Assembly: GCA_035541995.1 (NCBI GenBank)
Contig: DATKMG010000300.1
Coordinates: 1-13,987, forward strand
DNA length: 13,987 nt
DNA from: DATKMG01 sp035541995
GTDB taxonomy: Bacteria; Acidobacteriota; Terriglobia; Versatilivoradales; Versatilivoraceae
Reading direction: 5' to 3'
Part shown: piece after piece, positions 13,634-13,987 of the stretch
Layout: the number at the start of each line of letters is the position of its first letter
Numbering within the stretch: the stretch's first letter is position 1
The notes under the pieces: model-generated
What the model was told of the DNA's origin: nothing
The model's input: only the letters and a program-made list of their open reading frames with translations
Database searches by the model: none
Made by a program: the position numbers and the translations under genes

Positions 13634-13987
13634 TCAGCCAACAACCGAGTATCCACCGTCAACAGGAATGACCGCGCCCGTGATGAAATCAGAGGCAGAG
13701 CTGGACAGAAAGACCGCAATGCCCGCAAGGTCGTCGACGTTGCCCCAACGTCCGGCCGGAGTGCGCGCCAGCACGCGCTCGTGCAAGCCCGGGATCTCCT
13801 GGCGGGCCCGACGCGTGAGGTCAGTATCAATCCAGCCTGGGAGCACCGCATTGACCTGGATATTATCCTTCGCCCAGGTCGCGGCCAGTGATTTTGTAAG
13901 TTGGACGATGCCGCCTTTGCTCGCGCTATAAGCCGGGGCGAAGGATGCGCCGAAGATGGAAAGCATTGATCCGATGTTGATAATCTT
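13634..13987 (-). CDS. Short-chain dehydrogenase/reductase (SDR), N-terminus cut by window edge
   Basis: 117 residues to the stop; the frame runs off the right edge, so the NAD(P)-binding glycine-rich N-terminus (about 130-140 residues) is missing. The visible part has the catalytic Ser in NIGSM, Tyr and Lys in YSASK thirteen residues later, then VNAVLPGWIDTDL, and GAVIPVDGGYSVVG at the C-terminus. All are typical of classical SDRs of the gluconate 5-dehydrogenase / 3-oxoacyl-ACP reductase type. An internal ATG at 13966 lies inside the catalytic strand and is not the start. Substrate cannot be told from sequence; the family includes sugar-acid and acyl-chain reductases. About 100 bases separate it from the GNAT gene downstream; they contain nothing I recognise. 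Confidence 0.9.
   Translation of the reverse strand, partial: KIINIGSMLSIFGASFAPAYSASKGGIVQLTKSLAATWAKDNIQVNAVLPGWIDTDLTRRARQEIPGLHERVLARTPAGRWGNVDDLAGIAVFLSSSASDFITGAVIPVDGGYSVVG

Noticed and set aside
13634..13966. SDR gene starting at the ATG at 13966 as a complete 110-residue protein
   Set aside because: The frame continues to the window edge with the conserved KIINIGS strand; the cofactor domain must lie outside.

Overview
The window comes from a Gram-negative bacterium of moderate GC content (roughly half G+C by eye). LpxC, the committed enzyme of lipid A synthesis, implies an outer membrane with lipopolysaccharide. A DUF4388/PATAN protein and the order Rrf2-sufB-sufC-sufD-sufS-sufU-sufT would fit Acidobacteriota or a related deep-branching phylum. 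That assignment is inference; there is no rRNA marker here.

Layout. (1) 1-1153, minus: glutamate dehydrogenase, cut at its C-terminus by the window edge. (2) 1154-1652: a gap of about 500 bases holding the gdh leader, a 14-bp palindrome and a weak terminator for the next gene. (3) 1653-2606, minus: lpxC with a TTG start. (4) 2607-2995: divergent control region with a strong promoter and an IscR type-1-like operator. (5) 2996-9302, plus: a complete SUF iron-sulfur cluster operon: Rrf2/IscR-type regulator, SufB, SufC, SufD, SufS, SufU and SufT (MIP18 family). (6) 9326-9918, minus: a triple zinc-ribbon protein and a very small one-helix membrane protein, transcribed away from (7) 10143-11267, plus, a DUF4388 protein with two winged-helix-like repeats; back-to-back promoters lie between them. 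(8) 11281-11676, plus: the C-terminal piece of a galactokinase/L-arabinokinase-type GHMP kinase without its N-terminal half, followed by a DMT/EamA transporter (11680-12627). (9) 12694-13987, minus: a GNAT acetyltransferase and a short-chain dehydrogenase cut by the right edge.

How the genes work together. SufS takes sulfur from cysteine and SufU relays it to the SufBCD scaffold/ATPase. SufT probably helps deliver finished clusters to targets. The Rrf2 regulator probably carries a cluster through three cysteines and senses supply. The operator overlapping the start of its own transcript implies feedback control of the operon. The right end (kinase remnant, transporter, acetyltransferase, dehydrogenase) looks like accessory metabolism and carries a probable rearrangement scar at about 11257-11281. 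I found no CRISPR array, tRNA, rRNA, insertion sequence or phage gene. The most interesting items are the IscR-like operator, the altered cluster-binding site of the regulator, and the kinase remnant abutting the DUF4388 gene.
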